A DNA stretch of 64,000 nucleotides, from the NCBI RefSeq assembly GCF_022174665.1, contig NZ_CP076562.1:622001-686000 (forward strand), given 5' to 3'. The stretch is from Eubacterium sp. MSJ-33 (GTDB lineage Bacteria; Bacillota; Clostridia; Lachnospirales; Lachnospiraceae). The notes below the pieces were generated by a model. That model ran no database searches. It worked only from the letters and a program-made list of their open reading frames with translations, and was not told the DNA's origin. Numbering within the stretch: position 1 is the stretch's first letter; every line of letters begins with the position of its first letter. Below, piece by piece: positions 1-7,227 of the stretch. The position numbers and the translations under genes were made by a program.

Positions 1-168
1 GCATATAACGCATTCATAAAATCAGCATCCATTAATGGGATTCCATTAAAAACACATGGTGCAAAGATAGAAGGCATAAATATTAGTAAAGGCGCAACAA
101 CTACTCTAAATGTAACAATTGACTATTCAGATATATGTTCTTTGGAGGTGAGAGTATATGGACATTAA
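1..168 (+). CDS. C-terminal end of an unidentified protein (5' truncated by window)
   Basis: An open frame runs from base 1 to a TAA at 166-168 and encodes the last 55 residues of a protein whose start lies outside the window. The fragment is rich in Ile, Thr and Val, and its alternating hydrophobic pattern suggests a beta-rich C-terminal domain. The next gene starts at 158 inside it, with its GGAGG ribosome site within this frame, so the two are probably co-transcribed and translationally coupled. Base composition is strongly AT-rich, like the next two genes and unlike the rest of the window. I cannot assign a family from this fragment. Its place ahead of a DUF6339-like gene suggests it may be the large, perhaps ATPase, subunit of an accessory cassette, which is a guess. 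Confidence 0.6.
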   Translation, partial: AYNAFIKSASINGIPLKTHGAKIEGINISKGATTTLNVTIDYSDICSLEVRVYGH

Positions 169-1045
169 ATATAGGCTTTACCCATATCCTGTATTGGCAG
201 AATTTAATGACAGTTATTTAAATGCAGAATTTAAAGTAAAGGCGGAGATACTCCGTGACGGTTTTGATTTATTAATAAACGTAAATGCGTTACTTACAGA
301 TTCCAAGTTACAAGAATTAATATCATGTGGAAAGGCAACATTTCTTTATCATGTTGAATGTTCTAGAACTGGGTATCGAGAAATATTTGAAACAGATTGC
401 AACGAATATAAAATAATTACAAAAGGCACAAAGATATCTGGAGAATTACATTTTTGTCCATTTATCGTTGCAAAGGAAACTCTCACAAATTATCAAAGCA
501 TAAACTTTAATCCATATTATTCAAGTCCAATTCCCAAAATAGAGAAAGGCGGTTTATTAGCAATAGGGAAGCAGCATAATTGGCAGATTGAAAAAAGCGT
601 ACATGATCTCTTGAATAGTTCATCACCATTCAGAATTTTGAAAAATATGGATGGTAGTCAATATCATATGGTAATCGAATATGCAAGCGAAGAAAGAATA
701 AAAATTAAATTAAATGAAAAAGATTTTGCCCTATTCCGTTCAATGTCCAATGATTCAAAATTGCATGATATTTTAAATTCAGCAATTGTTTTTCCTGCTT
801 TGCTTTATGTTTTAAGTGAATTACAAAAAATGGATCATGAAAGCATTGAATCAAATTTTGGAAATCTATCATGGTTTAAATCAATTCAAGAAGCTCTTAA
901 TAAAAATTTTAATAAAAATATATTCATGATAGATAACGAAGATATTTATGAATTGGCACAAAAAATGCTAAAAACACCAATAAATAATGCACTAGAAAAC
1001 CTTGCCAACCTAGGTTGCAATAACAATGAAGAGGAGGACAAATGA
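158..1045 (+). CDS. hypothetical protein of AT-rich accessory cassette
   Basis: This is a 295-aa protein with no signal peptide and no membrane segment, so probably cytoplasmic. I do not recognise a named domain. The N-terminal half (about 1-150) looks beta-rich, and the C-terminal half is more helical and ends in an acidic Glu/Asp tail. The start is set by GGAGG nine bases upstream of ATG 158. It overlaps the previous gene by 11 bp and the next by 4 bp (ATGA), the usual layout of subunits made together. The gene is much more AT-rich than the core genes downstream, which suggests horizontal acquisition. It is likely a partner of the DUF6339-like protein that follows; no function is claimed. 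Confidence 0.7.
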   Translation: MDIKYRLYPYPVLAEFNDSYLNAEFKVKAEILRDGFDLLINVNALLTDSKLQELISCGKATFLYHVECSRTGYREIFETDCNEYKIITKGTKISGELHFCPFIVAKETLTNYQSINFNPYYSSPIPKIEKGGLLAIGKQHNWQIEKSVHDLLNSSSPFRILKNMDGSQYHMVIEYASEERIKIKLNEKDFALFRSMSNDSKLHDILNSAIVFPALLYVLSELQKMDHESIESNFGNLSWFKSIQEALNKNFNKNIFMIDNEDIYELAQKMLKTPINNALENLANLGCNNNEEEDK

Positions 1046-1788
1046 TACTTCAGATTTTAGATATTGATAGTTTGAATCTACTTAAAGATAAAGCGTGTAT
1101 AACATTGTGCTTAAATAAATACAAAAATTACAATAACAATAGTTGGATTCAAGATGTTTGTGGAAAAAATCCATTTATTAATACTAAATATACAGATTTA
1201 CCAGAAATAATCTTTGACATGTCAAAAGACAAACCAATTGATACAGACTTTGAAAATGTTAAAAGAGTTTATGATACATTAAACTTTTTATCTGATTCTA
1301 ATGCATCCGAAGAAAGATTATGGGCAGCATTATGTTTAGGATCTGGATATAATTATGTGCAATATAGATGGCCCACACAAACTGTTGAAAATGTATTACA
1401 ACACTATTTCTTCGGATTCGGAGGCAGAAGATCCTTAAACCGTAATGCAATTGCAAGACTTTGGTGGATAGGTAGACTAACTTATGATAAAGAGCGCAAA
1501 GACCATTACGAATTAACAAAATTTGTATGCAATCATTCTGATTACATAATGCATTTCATGGAAAGAAATACATCCAATAATATCCACATCTTAAGACCTT
1601 TTATTGAGGCGATAATGGATGCTCACACTAAAGGATATAATATAAATACCGATGATGTAGGTTTTTTATCAAAGTATCTTAATCAGCTTGGTGGAATGTA
1701 TATCCTCGATTTCGTATCAGAGGATTGGATAAAAAATAAAATTTCAAAGAAAATAGAATCATTAAAAAATATTAATACAATTATATAA
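1042..1788 (+). CDS. DUF6339-like family protein
   Basis: This 248-aa protein resembles proteins annotated as DUF6339, a family of unknown function of about this length. The resemblance rests on a segment near residues 90-150 with the pattern EERLW, YNYVQYRW and ARLWWIGRLTYD; it is recall, not a search. No signal peptide or membrane segment is seen. The ATG overlaps the previous stop by 4 bp, so it is the third gene of an overlapping operon. The Trp/Tyr-rich core may be an RNA or protein binding fold, which is inference. Codon use is strongly AT-biased, as in the two upstream genes. The cassette ends here, and the next gene starts 113 bp later with core-like composition. Confidence 0.6.
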   Translation: MILQILDIDSLNLLKDKACITLCLNKYKNYNNNSWIQDVCGKNPFINTKYTDLPEIIFDMSKDKPIDTDFENVKRVYDTLNFLSDSNASEERLWAALCLGSGYNYVQYRWPTQTVENVLQHYFFGFGGRRSLNRNAIARLWWIGRLTYDKERKDHYELTKFVCNHSDYIMHFMERNTSNNIHILRPFIEAIMDAHTKGYNINTDDVGFLSKYLNQLGGMYILDFVSEDWIKNKISKKIESLKNINTII

Positions 1789-1901
1789 TAAATTGGAAAT
1801 TAATATTAATAATGAATAAAAAGTTGATTGTAAAAGTAAGCTTGTTATTCAAAATATTAATAGTTGAAAAATTATTTTGTATGTGGAAAGGATGTTAATT
1901 T

Positions 1902-2180
1902 ATGCATAATTTTACCATCGGTGCCATCGTGCGCCATTTCAAAAGAGAATATATTACCGATCCGCACTCAGCCGAATATCTCTACAAGATATTAGCATTT
2001 GCTTCCCACACAGAGACAGGAGAGAAGCTTGTGATCTATCAGGCACTTTATCCTCCATACAAAACGTGTGCGCGTCCATATGACATGTTTATAAGCGAAG
2101 TGGATCATGTGAAATACCCTAATATCAAGCAGAAATATCGTTTTGAAGTAATTGAAACTGACCTTTTTCCACAAGCATAA
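1902..2180 (+). CDS. DUF1653 domain-containing protein
   Basis: A 92-aa protein that matches the DUF1653 family, small domains of 60-80 residues common in Firmicutes and proteobacteria. The recognisable pattern is VRHFKREY near residue 10, then SHTETGEKLVIYQALY and ARPYDMF, the usual order of RHFKG, H-S-E-T, VVYQALY and RPLxMF. The function of the family is not established. The ribosome site is AAAGGATG, seven bases before ATG 1902. It heads a short plus-strand run with the next two genes, and its base composition is back to the core level after the AT-rich cassette. Confidence 0.8.
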   Translation: MHNFTIGAIVRHFKREYITDPHSAEYLYKILAFASHTETGEKLVIYQALYPPYKTCARPYDMFISEVDHVKYPNIKQKYRFEVIETDLFPQA

Positions 2181-2221
2181 TAGGGTATATAATGACTCAA
2201 TCTCTCACAAAGGAGCCCACC

Positions 2222-2437
2222 ATGAAACTTTTCCACAAAAAATCACACACCACCTACAACCCAGCCGAGAAAACACCTGTCATCAAATGCAGTATCTGCA
2301 CAGGAGAGCAGGTGGCTGGATTTCAGGATAATGCAACAAAAGCATTTGAAGATATTATGTTGATACAGGATGCTTCCGATCTTGTACATTTCCGGGAGAT
2401 GTATGGTATAATCGAAGATATTAAGAAGATTTATTAA
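2222..2437 (+). CDS. small CxxC protein, conserved in Lachnospiraceae
   Basis: A 71-aa cytoplasmic protein. I start it at ATG 2222 because AAAGGAG lies just ahead; the longer frame from ATG 2192 has no such site. Residues 23-26 form a Cys-x2-Cys motif inside the phrase KCSICTGEQVAGF, followed by an acidic helix and a C-terminal IEDI/KKIY tail. Similar short proteins in related genomes often carry the label aspartate dehydrogenase, but this chain is far too short for that enzyme and has no nucleotide-binding fold, so the label should not be copied. A single CxxC could bind metal as a dimer or act in redox chemistry. The gene lies between the DUF1653 and HD-hydrolase genes with short spacers. 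Confidence 0.7.
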   Translation: MKLFHKKSHTTYNPAEKTPVIKCSICTGEQVAGFQDNATKAFEDIMLIQDASDLVHFREMYGIIEDIKKIY

Positions 2438-2465
2438 GGAACTACAAGAATCGAAAGGATATATT

Positions 2466-3008
2466 ATGTCATACATAACCACTTACACTGGAAAACATTT
2501 TGACCCAGTTAATCCAGACGTGTCACTTCTATGTATCGAAGATATTGCACATGCCTTATCTCTCCTGTGCCGCGGAAACGGGCATGTACAGACCTTTTTC
2601 TCAGTCGGGCAGCATTGTATTGCCTGTGCGAAGGAAGCTCAGGCACAAGGACTATCAGCACGTCTTATTCTGGCATGCCTGCTACATGATGCAAGCGAAT
2701 GTTATATGTCAGACGTTCCGCGACCGTTTAAACAGACGCTACCAGAATATAACCGGCTGGAAGATCAATTACTCGACGTAATTTACACACATTTTCTTGG
2801 AAGTACATTAGATAATGTTGAACAGGAAATCCTGAAAGAAATCGATAATGCTATGCTATGGTACGATCTTACATATCTATTGCATGAGAAGCAGCCTTTA
2901 CCGAAACCACAGATTCATGATAAACCAGATTATACAGTACGACCATTTGAGGACGTAGAAGAGGAGTATTTGCAGATCTATCGGACTTTGATCCAGAAGC
3001 TCCATTGA
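2466..3008 (+). CDS. HD-domain phosphohydrolase (YfbR-like)
   Basis: A 180-aa HD-superfamily metal-dependent hydrolase. The metal ligands visible are His50 (SVGQH), His74-Asp75 (LLHDASE) and Asp127 (EIDNAMLWYD). The order and spacing fit the small HD proteins related to YfbR-type 5'-nucleotidases, so a nucleotide or deoxynucleotide monophosphate is the likely substrate; this is family inference. No extra domain or signal peptide is present. The start ATG 2466 follows GAAAGGA. It is the last gene of the plus-strand run and ends at a hairpin terminator shared with the convergent glycoside hydrolase gene. Confidence 0.85.
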   Translation: MSYITTYTGKHFDPVNPDVSLLCIEDIAHALSLLCRGNGHVQTFFSVGQHCIACAKEAQAQGLSARLILACLLHDASECYMSDVPRPFKQTLPEYNRLEDQLLDVIYTHFLGSTLDNVEQEILKEIDNAMLWYDLTYLLHEKQPLPKPQIHDKPDYTVRPFEDVEEEYLQIYRTLIQKLH

Positions 3009-3039
3009 CATGTTATTTACAAAAATGTCTAAAAATAAT

Positions 3040-3074
3040 AAGAGCCGCCTGTCACAATTTGATAAGCGGCTCTT
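3040..3074. terminator. bidirectional rho-independent terminator
   Basis: Nine-base perfect arms AAGAGCCGC and GCGGCTCTT are separated by 17 bases, between convergent stops at 3008 (+) and 3088 (-). A-rich flanks on one side and T-rich bases on the other let it serve both directions. Confidence 0.8.
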
Positions 3075-3087
3075 GGCTATTTAATCT

Positions 3088-3993
3088 TTACCATTTTTTC
3101 TTTCTGTTGATATCATAGACACCCCAGTTGCATTCGGAAGCGGCAGGAGAAGATGGATCCTTCCACAACTCATCAAAGGCTTCGAAGATAAAACCAACAA
3201 TTTGTTCCTTTTCCAGATATTCAGCAAACTCGGTCAGATAACGTTTTTGATTTGCAACAGAAGCATATCCGGCATGATCATCATGCGATGTGTTTGTTGT
3301 CCAGCCTGCTTCTGTAAAACAAATCTGTTTATCAGGATAAATAGCGCAGGCATTTTCAAAGCTTTCCTTTGTCATCTGCATCGCACTCTCAATTGGCACA
3401 TCCATATGATATGGATATGTATGAATTCCAATCACATCGATTTCATCTGCGATAGACTTCAGATTTTCCCAGTCCACATCAACTTCACAGAATGCAACCG
3501 GCTGTTTCACCGCTGTGTGCAATTTCTTCGCATGAAATACCAGACGTTCTTCGGATACCAGATGTCCTACAAAAGGAAAACGATTCTCATTTCCTACAGA
3601 AACAGCAATGATCTCATCTGTATATTCGTTTGCAAGTGAAATTAATCTATCTAATTGTGCATCGTTACTTGCAGCATGCGCAGCCAATTCTTCCTCACTA
3701 TAGTTCTGTGGACCACCATAAAACTCCGGAGAATTGATCTCTGGCATAGAATCAATACCTATCATACACTGCAATGGAAGCTTTTCCTCTCGGATAACCT
3801 GCAGAGCAGTAATGGCATGTGCATTCGGCTCATACATACGAATATATCCATATCCATCTGCAACTAATAAATTTAAGTCTTCAGATATTTGTTCTCTGGA
3901 TGGTATTTCACCAGAAGGGCTTTGTCCTTCACGATAACCAGAATAACAAATTGCTTTCTTGTACGGTATTTTTTTCTCAAACGTGTTTCCCAT
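3088..3993 (-). CDS. glycoside hydrolase family 17 protein
   Basis: A 301-aa (beta/alpha)8-barrel protein of the GH17 type, the clan that includes beta-1,3-glucan hydrolases and transferases. The catalytic acid is probably Glu136 in SVGNEN and the nucleophile Glu228 in FTEAGW, both in the expected barrel positions. The DVIGIHTYPY stretch (186-195) is also typical. There is no signal peptide or membrane segment, so the enzyme appears cytoplasmic and would act on imported oligosaccharides. No transporter or other carbohydrate gene adjoins it; it stands alone between the convergent terminator at 3040 and a 339-bp intergenic region. A GGAG lies 11 bases before the ATG. True substrate and linkage cannot be read from the sequence. 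Confidence 0.85.
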   Translation of the reverse strand: MGNTFEKKIPYKKAICYSGYREGQSPSGEIPSREQISEDLNLLVADGYGYIRMYEPNAHAITALQVIREEKLPLQCMIGIDSMPEINSPEFYGGPQNYSEEELAAHAASNDAQLDRLISLANEYTDEIIAVSVGNENRFPFVGHLVSEERLVFHAKKLHTAVKQPVAFCEVDVDWENLKSIADEIDVIGIHTYPYHMDVPIESAMQMTKESFENACAIYPDKQICFTEAGWTTNTSHDDHAGYASVANQKRYLTEFAEYLEKEQIVGFIFEAFDELWKDPSSPAASECNWGVYDINRKKKW

Positions 3994-4221
3994 AATTTTT
4001 AATTCTCCTTTGCTAAATTATTTATATTTGGTTACTATCTGAAATGTGTAATTATATATTAACACAAATTTTCTTAAAAAGACTATCATGGTTTTGTCGT
4101 TATTTTCAAATAAATGATTCTGATTTCATACAGTCATTTTCAAATTGAAAACCAACCGGAATCAACATAATTTAAACATTGTAAGATAGCAGAAGTGCAT
4201 CCCGTCTCACGCATATATTTC

Positions 4222-4245
4222 TTCGCAAAACTCAGGTTTTACGAA
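4222..4245. promoter_or_regulatory. inverted repeat upstream of recombinase: candidate dif-like site or operator
   Basis: Arms TTCGCAAAAC and GTTTTACGAA match in 9 of 10 positions around a TCAG centre. Read with a 6-bp centre, the layout (arm, CTCAGG, arm) resembles a Xer recombination site. Sites for XerS-type recombinases are known to lie just upstream of their own gene, and this repeat sits 8 bp before the -35 box of a XerS-like gene. It could equally be a repressor operator. Confidence 0.4.
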
Positions 4246-4253
4246 TTTATCTA

Positions 4254-4282
4254 TTGATTTTCTTACAGAGTAGTGGTATCCT
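4254..4282 (+). promoter_or_regulatory. sigma-A-type promoter of the recombinase gene
   Basis: TTGATT and TATCCT are separated by exactly 17 bp, 50 bp ahead of the ATG at 4333, which is preceded by GGGAGG. Confidence 0.55.
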
Positions 4283-4332
4283 GTAAACATAGAAAACTCA
4301 ACACTTCACATGTATTTTGGGAGGCTTAAAAT

Positions 4333-5415
4333 ATGGCTGATATTACATATCATGAAAAGGAAGAACAACATAATTTAGATTTAATTCGTAACGTATGTAA
4401 TAATCTTCCTGATTACATCAAACGGTTTGTTCGTGGTATGCAACAGGAAACTTCACCGCGAACCCGACTTGGCTATGTTCGGGACATAAAAATATTTTTT
4501 GAGTATATTTGTGAGGTATATACGGAACATCCATGTAATACCCCAAAAGATGTCTCCTTGGATGTTTTGGCGTCCTTAGATACATTTTTCATTGAAGACT
4601 ATCTCGATTACCTTCAGAAATACGAAAAAAACGGTCGCATTTACACGAATGGGAAATCTTCCTTAAAAAGGAAACTCTGTGCATTAAGCGTGCTATTCAA
4701 TTACTTGTACAAACACAATATGCTGCATGAGAATATATTTGATAAGGTAGATCGTCCTAAAATTCCGGAAAAACCTATTACACGTATGGATCCGGCGGAA
4801 ACAGCTAATTTTCTGGATACCGTGGAATATGGAACCAATTTGACTGACCGTCAGCTTAAATTTCACGAGAAAACCAAAGTACGTGACCTGGCAATTATGA
4901 CTCTTATGTTATCCACAGGTATCCGTATCTCCGAATGCGTTGGTTTAGATCTTCGTGATATTGATTTTGAGAATACAAGTATCCGTGTAGTTCGAAAAGG
5001 TGGCAAAGAAGCTATTGTTTATTTCAGTGATGAAGCAGCTGAACCTTTGCAGGAATATCTGGAACAACGCAAGAAAATAGAACCTGCCAAAGGCTCTGAA
5101 AATGCGCTGTTTCTCTCCTCTCACAACTCACGGATTAATGTTCGGACTATCCAGAACATGGTAAAAAAATATTCTCAGGTTGCAGTACCGTTAAAGCATA
5201 TTACACCACATAAGCTTCGTAGTACATTTGGCACAGCTTTGTATCAGGAAACCGATGATATCTACCTTGTTGCAGATGTACTCGGGCACTCTGATGTAAA
5301 TACAACCAAGAAGCACTATGCCGATATGGATGATTACAGAAAACGGCGTGCCAGAAATACGGTACAACTCCGAGAACATGCATTGCCTTCGAATTCTGAT
5401 TCAAAAAAATTATGA
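4333..5415 (+). CDS. tyrosine recombinase, XerS/XerD-like
   Basis: A 360-aa tyrosine recombinase. The N-terminal half (about 25-125) is a SAM-like core-binding domain and the rest is the catalytic domain. All active residues are present: Arg198 (STGIRISE), Lys222 or Lys225 (RKGGK), His293 and Arg296 (HKLRSTFG), His319 (LGHSD) and Tyr329 (KKHYADM). Length and segment order resemble the stand-alone XerS recombinase of streptococci, which resolves chromosome dimers, more than phage integrases. No excisionase, phage gene or attachment-site tRNA adjoins it. A start at 4333 is fixed by GGGAGG. The gene is monocistronic, with its own promoter and a terminator at 5442. A dimer-resolution role is inference; a resident integrase of a lost element is the alternative. 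Confidence 0.88.
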   Translation: MADITYHEKEEQHNLDLIRNVCNNLPDYIKRFVRGMQQETSPRTRLGYVRDIKIFFEYICEVYTEHPCNTPKDVSLDVLASLDTFFIEDYLDYLQKYEKNGRIYTNGKSSLKRKLCALSVLFNYLYKHNMLHENIFDKVDRPKIPEKPITRMDPAETANFLDTVEYGTNLTDRQLKFHEKTKVRDLAIMTLMLSTGIRISECVGLDLRDIDFENTSIRVVRKGGKEAIVYFSDEAAEPLQEYLEQRKKIEPAKGSENALFLSSHNSRINVRTIQNMVKKYSQVAVPLKHITPHKLRSTFGTALYQETDDIYLVADVLGHSDVNTTKKHYADMDDYRKRRARNTVQLREHALPSNSDSKKL

Positions 5416-5441
5416 CATATACAACGTAATAACTGTATACA

Positions 5442-5478
5442 AAAATACCATCAACTCATAATTTGTTGATGGTATTTT
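5442..5478. terminator. bidirectional rho-independent terminator
   Basis: Fourteen-base perfect arms AAAATACCATCAAC and GTTGATGGTATTTT enclose a 9-base loop. It lies between the stops of the recombinase (+) and the kinase-like gene (-). Confidence 0.85.
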
Positions 5479-5524
5479 ATATGTTTGCTTTTATAAGTTA
5501 TCCATGAATTATCAGACTTCTTTT

Positions 5525-6139
5525 CTACTTTATCTTATCTATGTAGTCAATGATGAAATCGACAGTATCATCTTCGCTCATCAGACTACTATTGATAAAT
5601 ATATCATAGCTTTCAAGCGCACCCCATTTTTTGGAAGTGTAATAGTTATAATACGATGCACGTGCCTTATCTTCCTTTACAATCTGCGCCTTTGCTTTAT
5701 CCGGAGTAAGATTAAAACGCTCGGAAACGTTCTTAATACGTTCCTCCAATGGCGAATGTATAAAGATACGAACCAGATTCGTATTGTGACGCAATGCGTA
5801 GTCTGCACAACGACCTACGAACACTGATGGTCCTTTATCTGCAAGTTTTTTTATCGTATCATATGTTGCCTGAAATGCCTGTTGATTCAGATTTGTCTGA
5901 TAGCCTGCACTTGTAAATCCATAGCTGTATGGATCTGAAACAAGCGAATACAGAAAACTTCTTGTTGGTTTCTCATCCAGCGATTTTAAGAATTCCTCGC
6001 TCAATCCGCTTTCTTTTGCCGTCTCATTGATCAATTCCTTATCATAGAAGTTCGCGGAAATTTTTTCAGCAAGCTTTCTACCAATGTTACGACCATTACT
6101 ACCAAACTGTCTACCAATCGTGATAATTGTCTTTGCCAT
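5525..6139 (-). CDS. cytidylate kinase-like family protein
   Basis: A 204-aa P-loop protein of the cytidylate kinase-like family (PF13189 type), common in Clostridia and distinct from the essential Cmk. The nucleotide-binding loop near residues 9-20 reads GRQFGSNGRNIG, so the usual Gly-Lys-Ser/Thr is replaced, as is typical of this family. A GRCADYAL segment near residue 109 and RIFIHSPLEERI near 123 match the lid region. Substrate is unknown; a nucleoside monophosphate kinase role is assumed from the fold. The gene has its own strong promoter (6190-6218), with an 8-bp inverted repeat over the predicted transcription start, which points to repressor control. It ends at the shared terminator at 5442. 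Confidence 0.8.
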   Translation of the reverse strand: MAKTIITIGRQFGSNGRNIGRKLAEKISANFYDKELINETAKESGLSEEFLKSLDEKPTRSFLYSLVSDPYSYGFTSAGYQTNLNQQAFQATYDTIKKLADKGPSVFVGRCADYALRHNTNLVRIFIHSPLEERIKNVSERFNLTPDKAKAQIVKEDKARASYYNYYTSKKWGALESYDIFINSSLMSEDDTVDFIIDYIDKIK

Positions 6140-6165
6140 AGATAAGCCCCCTTTACACGCCTTGT

Positions 6166-6185
6166 ATAAGTCATTTTTGACTTAT
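6166..6185. promoter_or_regulatory. perfect inverted repeat, probable operator
   Basis: ATAAGTCA, TTTT, TGACTTAT: perfect 8-bp arms with a 4-bp centre. It begins about 5 bp downstream of the -10 box of the kinase-like gene, over the expected transcription start, a classical repressor position. No regulator gene is adjacent. Confidence 0.5.
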
Positions 6186-6189
6186 TACA

Positions 6190-6218
6190 ATTATACATTT
6201 TTTTGTGCAAATTGTCAA
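6190..6218 (-). promoter_or_regulatory. strong sigma-A-type promoter of the kinase-like gene
   Basis: On the minus strand TTGACA and TATAAT, both consensus, are separated by 17 bp. The promoter lies in the short gap after the patatin stop at 6225. Confidence 0.8.
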
Positions 6219-6224
6219 AATATT

Positions 6225-7148
6225 TTATAAATTTTCGTACTTTTTAGCTATATTGTTGAACTTTTCAATATTGGAATTCAAACGATTTTCCATCGTTTTG
6301 TATGTATGGTTTACACGCATCTGCATCACGATATCGTTGTAATCATTCTGTGCCAGCACCGGTTCCATCCGGATATACAGATCATCCGGTTGAAATTTTG
6401 TTTTTAATGACCGAAGTGCATCCTTCTCTCCAAGCATCTGCCGAAATTCCTTTGCCCGTCCCGTAAAATTCAGCGTTCCATCAATCAAATCCCCCAGATC
6501 ATGACTCGGATAGATTGTGATAAATTGTGCATCCGGCCATTTATCTGTGTTTAAAACCTTTCCCGCACGCATACCAATCACGATAAACTGGCGGATTCCA
6601 AGATCATAGAGTGGCTGGATCGGTTCATTGTCCAACAATCCTCCATCCCGGTATTTCTTCCCATCAATCTCAACCGCCTCATACATGACAGGAAGTGCTG
6701 TGGATGCAAGCAAAATCTTCCGGATTGTATCTGCATCATAATCCTCCAGCCTGCGATATTCTACCTGCTCCGGCTGCTGCGTCTCATTTAAACGGCTGAT
6801 TGATACATAGATGTCGCGGGAATCCGCTTTGATCTTCTCCATATCAATATATTTCTCAAACATTGCAAGCATTTCATTCCGGGAGAAATACATACGGTTT
6901 TCGGCAAGCATATTCAGATCAACATCAAAGACTGTATCCATATCAATCTCATTCCACGCCTGATACATCCGGTCCATATTATCCATCGAATATAACATGG
7001 CATTCACTGCGCCGATTGATGCGCCTGAAATCACTGATACATCCTGCAATAAGCCTTGTTCCTGCAGCACCTTTAATACCCCAACCTGATATGCACCCTT
7101 ACCGCCACCACCGGCAAGAACCAGGCCGATTCCTTTTTTTTCACCCAT
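6225..7148 (-). CDS. patatin-like phospholipase family protein
   Basis: A 307-aa cytoplasmic patatin-type hydrolase. The oxyanion-hole glycines GGGGKG are at 13-18, the nucleophile is Ser44 in GASIG, and the catalytic Asp168 lies in the DGG motif (YRDGGLLDN), giving a complete Ser-Asp dyad. Such proteins hydrolyse acyl esters of lipids; the natural substrate is not known. I start at ATG 7148 because GGAGG is 8 bases upstream; ATG 7163 would place that site inside the gene. It follows the folate cyclo-ligase gene and ends just before the kinase-like gene's promoter. No membrane segment or signal peptide is seen. Confidence 0.88.
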   Translation of the reverse strand: MGEKKGIGLVLAGGGGKGAYQVGVLKVLQEQGLLQDVSVISGASIGAVNAMLYSMDNMDRMYQAWNEIDMDTVFDVDLNMLAENRMYFSRNEMLAMFEKYIDMEKIKADSRDIYVSISRLNETQQPEQVEYRRLEDYDADTIRKILLASTALPVMYEAVEIDGKKYRDGGLLDNEPIQPLYDLGIRQFIVIGMRAGKVLNTDKWPDAQFITIYPSHDLGDLIDGTLNFTGRAKEFRQMLGEKDALRSLKTKFQPDDLYIRMEPVLAQNDYNDIVMQMRVNHTYKTMENRLNSNIEKFNNIAKKYENL

Positions 7149-7227
7149 ATACATAACCTCCATCGTTCCCTTTTTCCATTTTGCCCAACGTTTCTATGTT
7201 TTTGTGCCTATAGTTTACATAATATTT

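Larger units (their letters stand above)
3994..4332. other. 339-bp divergent intergenic region
   Basis: AT-rich spacer between the divergent glycoside hydrolase (-) and recombinase (+) genes. It holds a good promoter for the recombinase (4254-4282), a 10-bp inverted repeat (4222-4245) and a minor palindrome TTTTCAA-A-TTGAAAA at 4137-4151. I see no convincing -35/-10 pair for the minus gene, only a TATAAT-like stretch near 4050, and no RNA gene. Confidence 0.5.

Noticed and set aside
2243-2482. 79-aa minus-strand frame over the CxxC gene
   Set aside because: Antisense to a gene with a good ribosome site; no family likeness.
4137-4151. Palindrome TTTTCAA-A-TTGAAAA in the divergent spacer
   Set aside because: Short, AT-only and not placed at a promoter; likely chance in AT-rich DNA.
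4333-5415. Prophage or integrative element marked by the tyrosine recombinase
   Set aside because: No excisionase, structural or transfer gene, no tRNA and no direct repeats flank it; the genes around are core.
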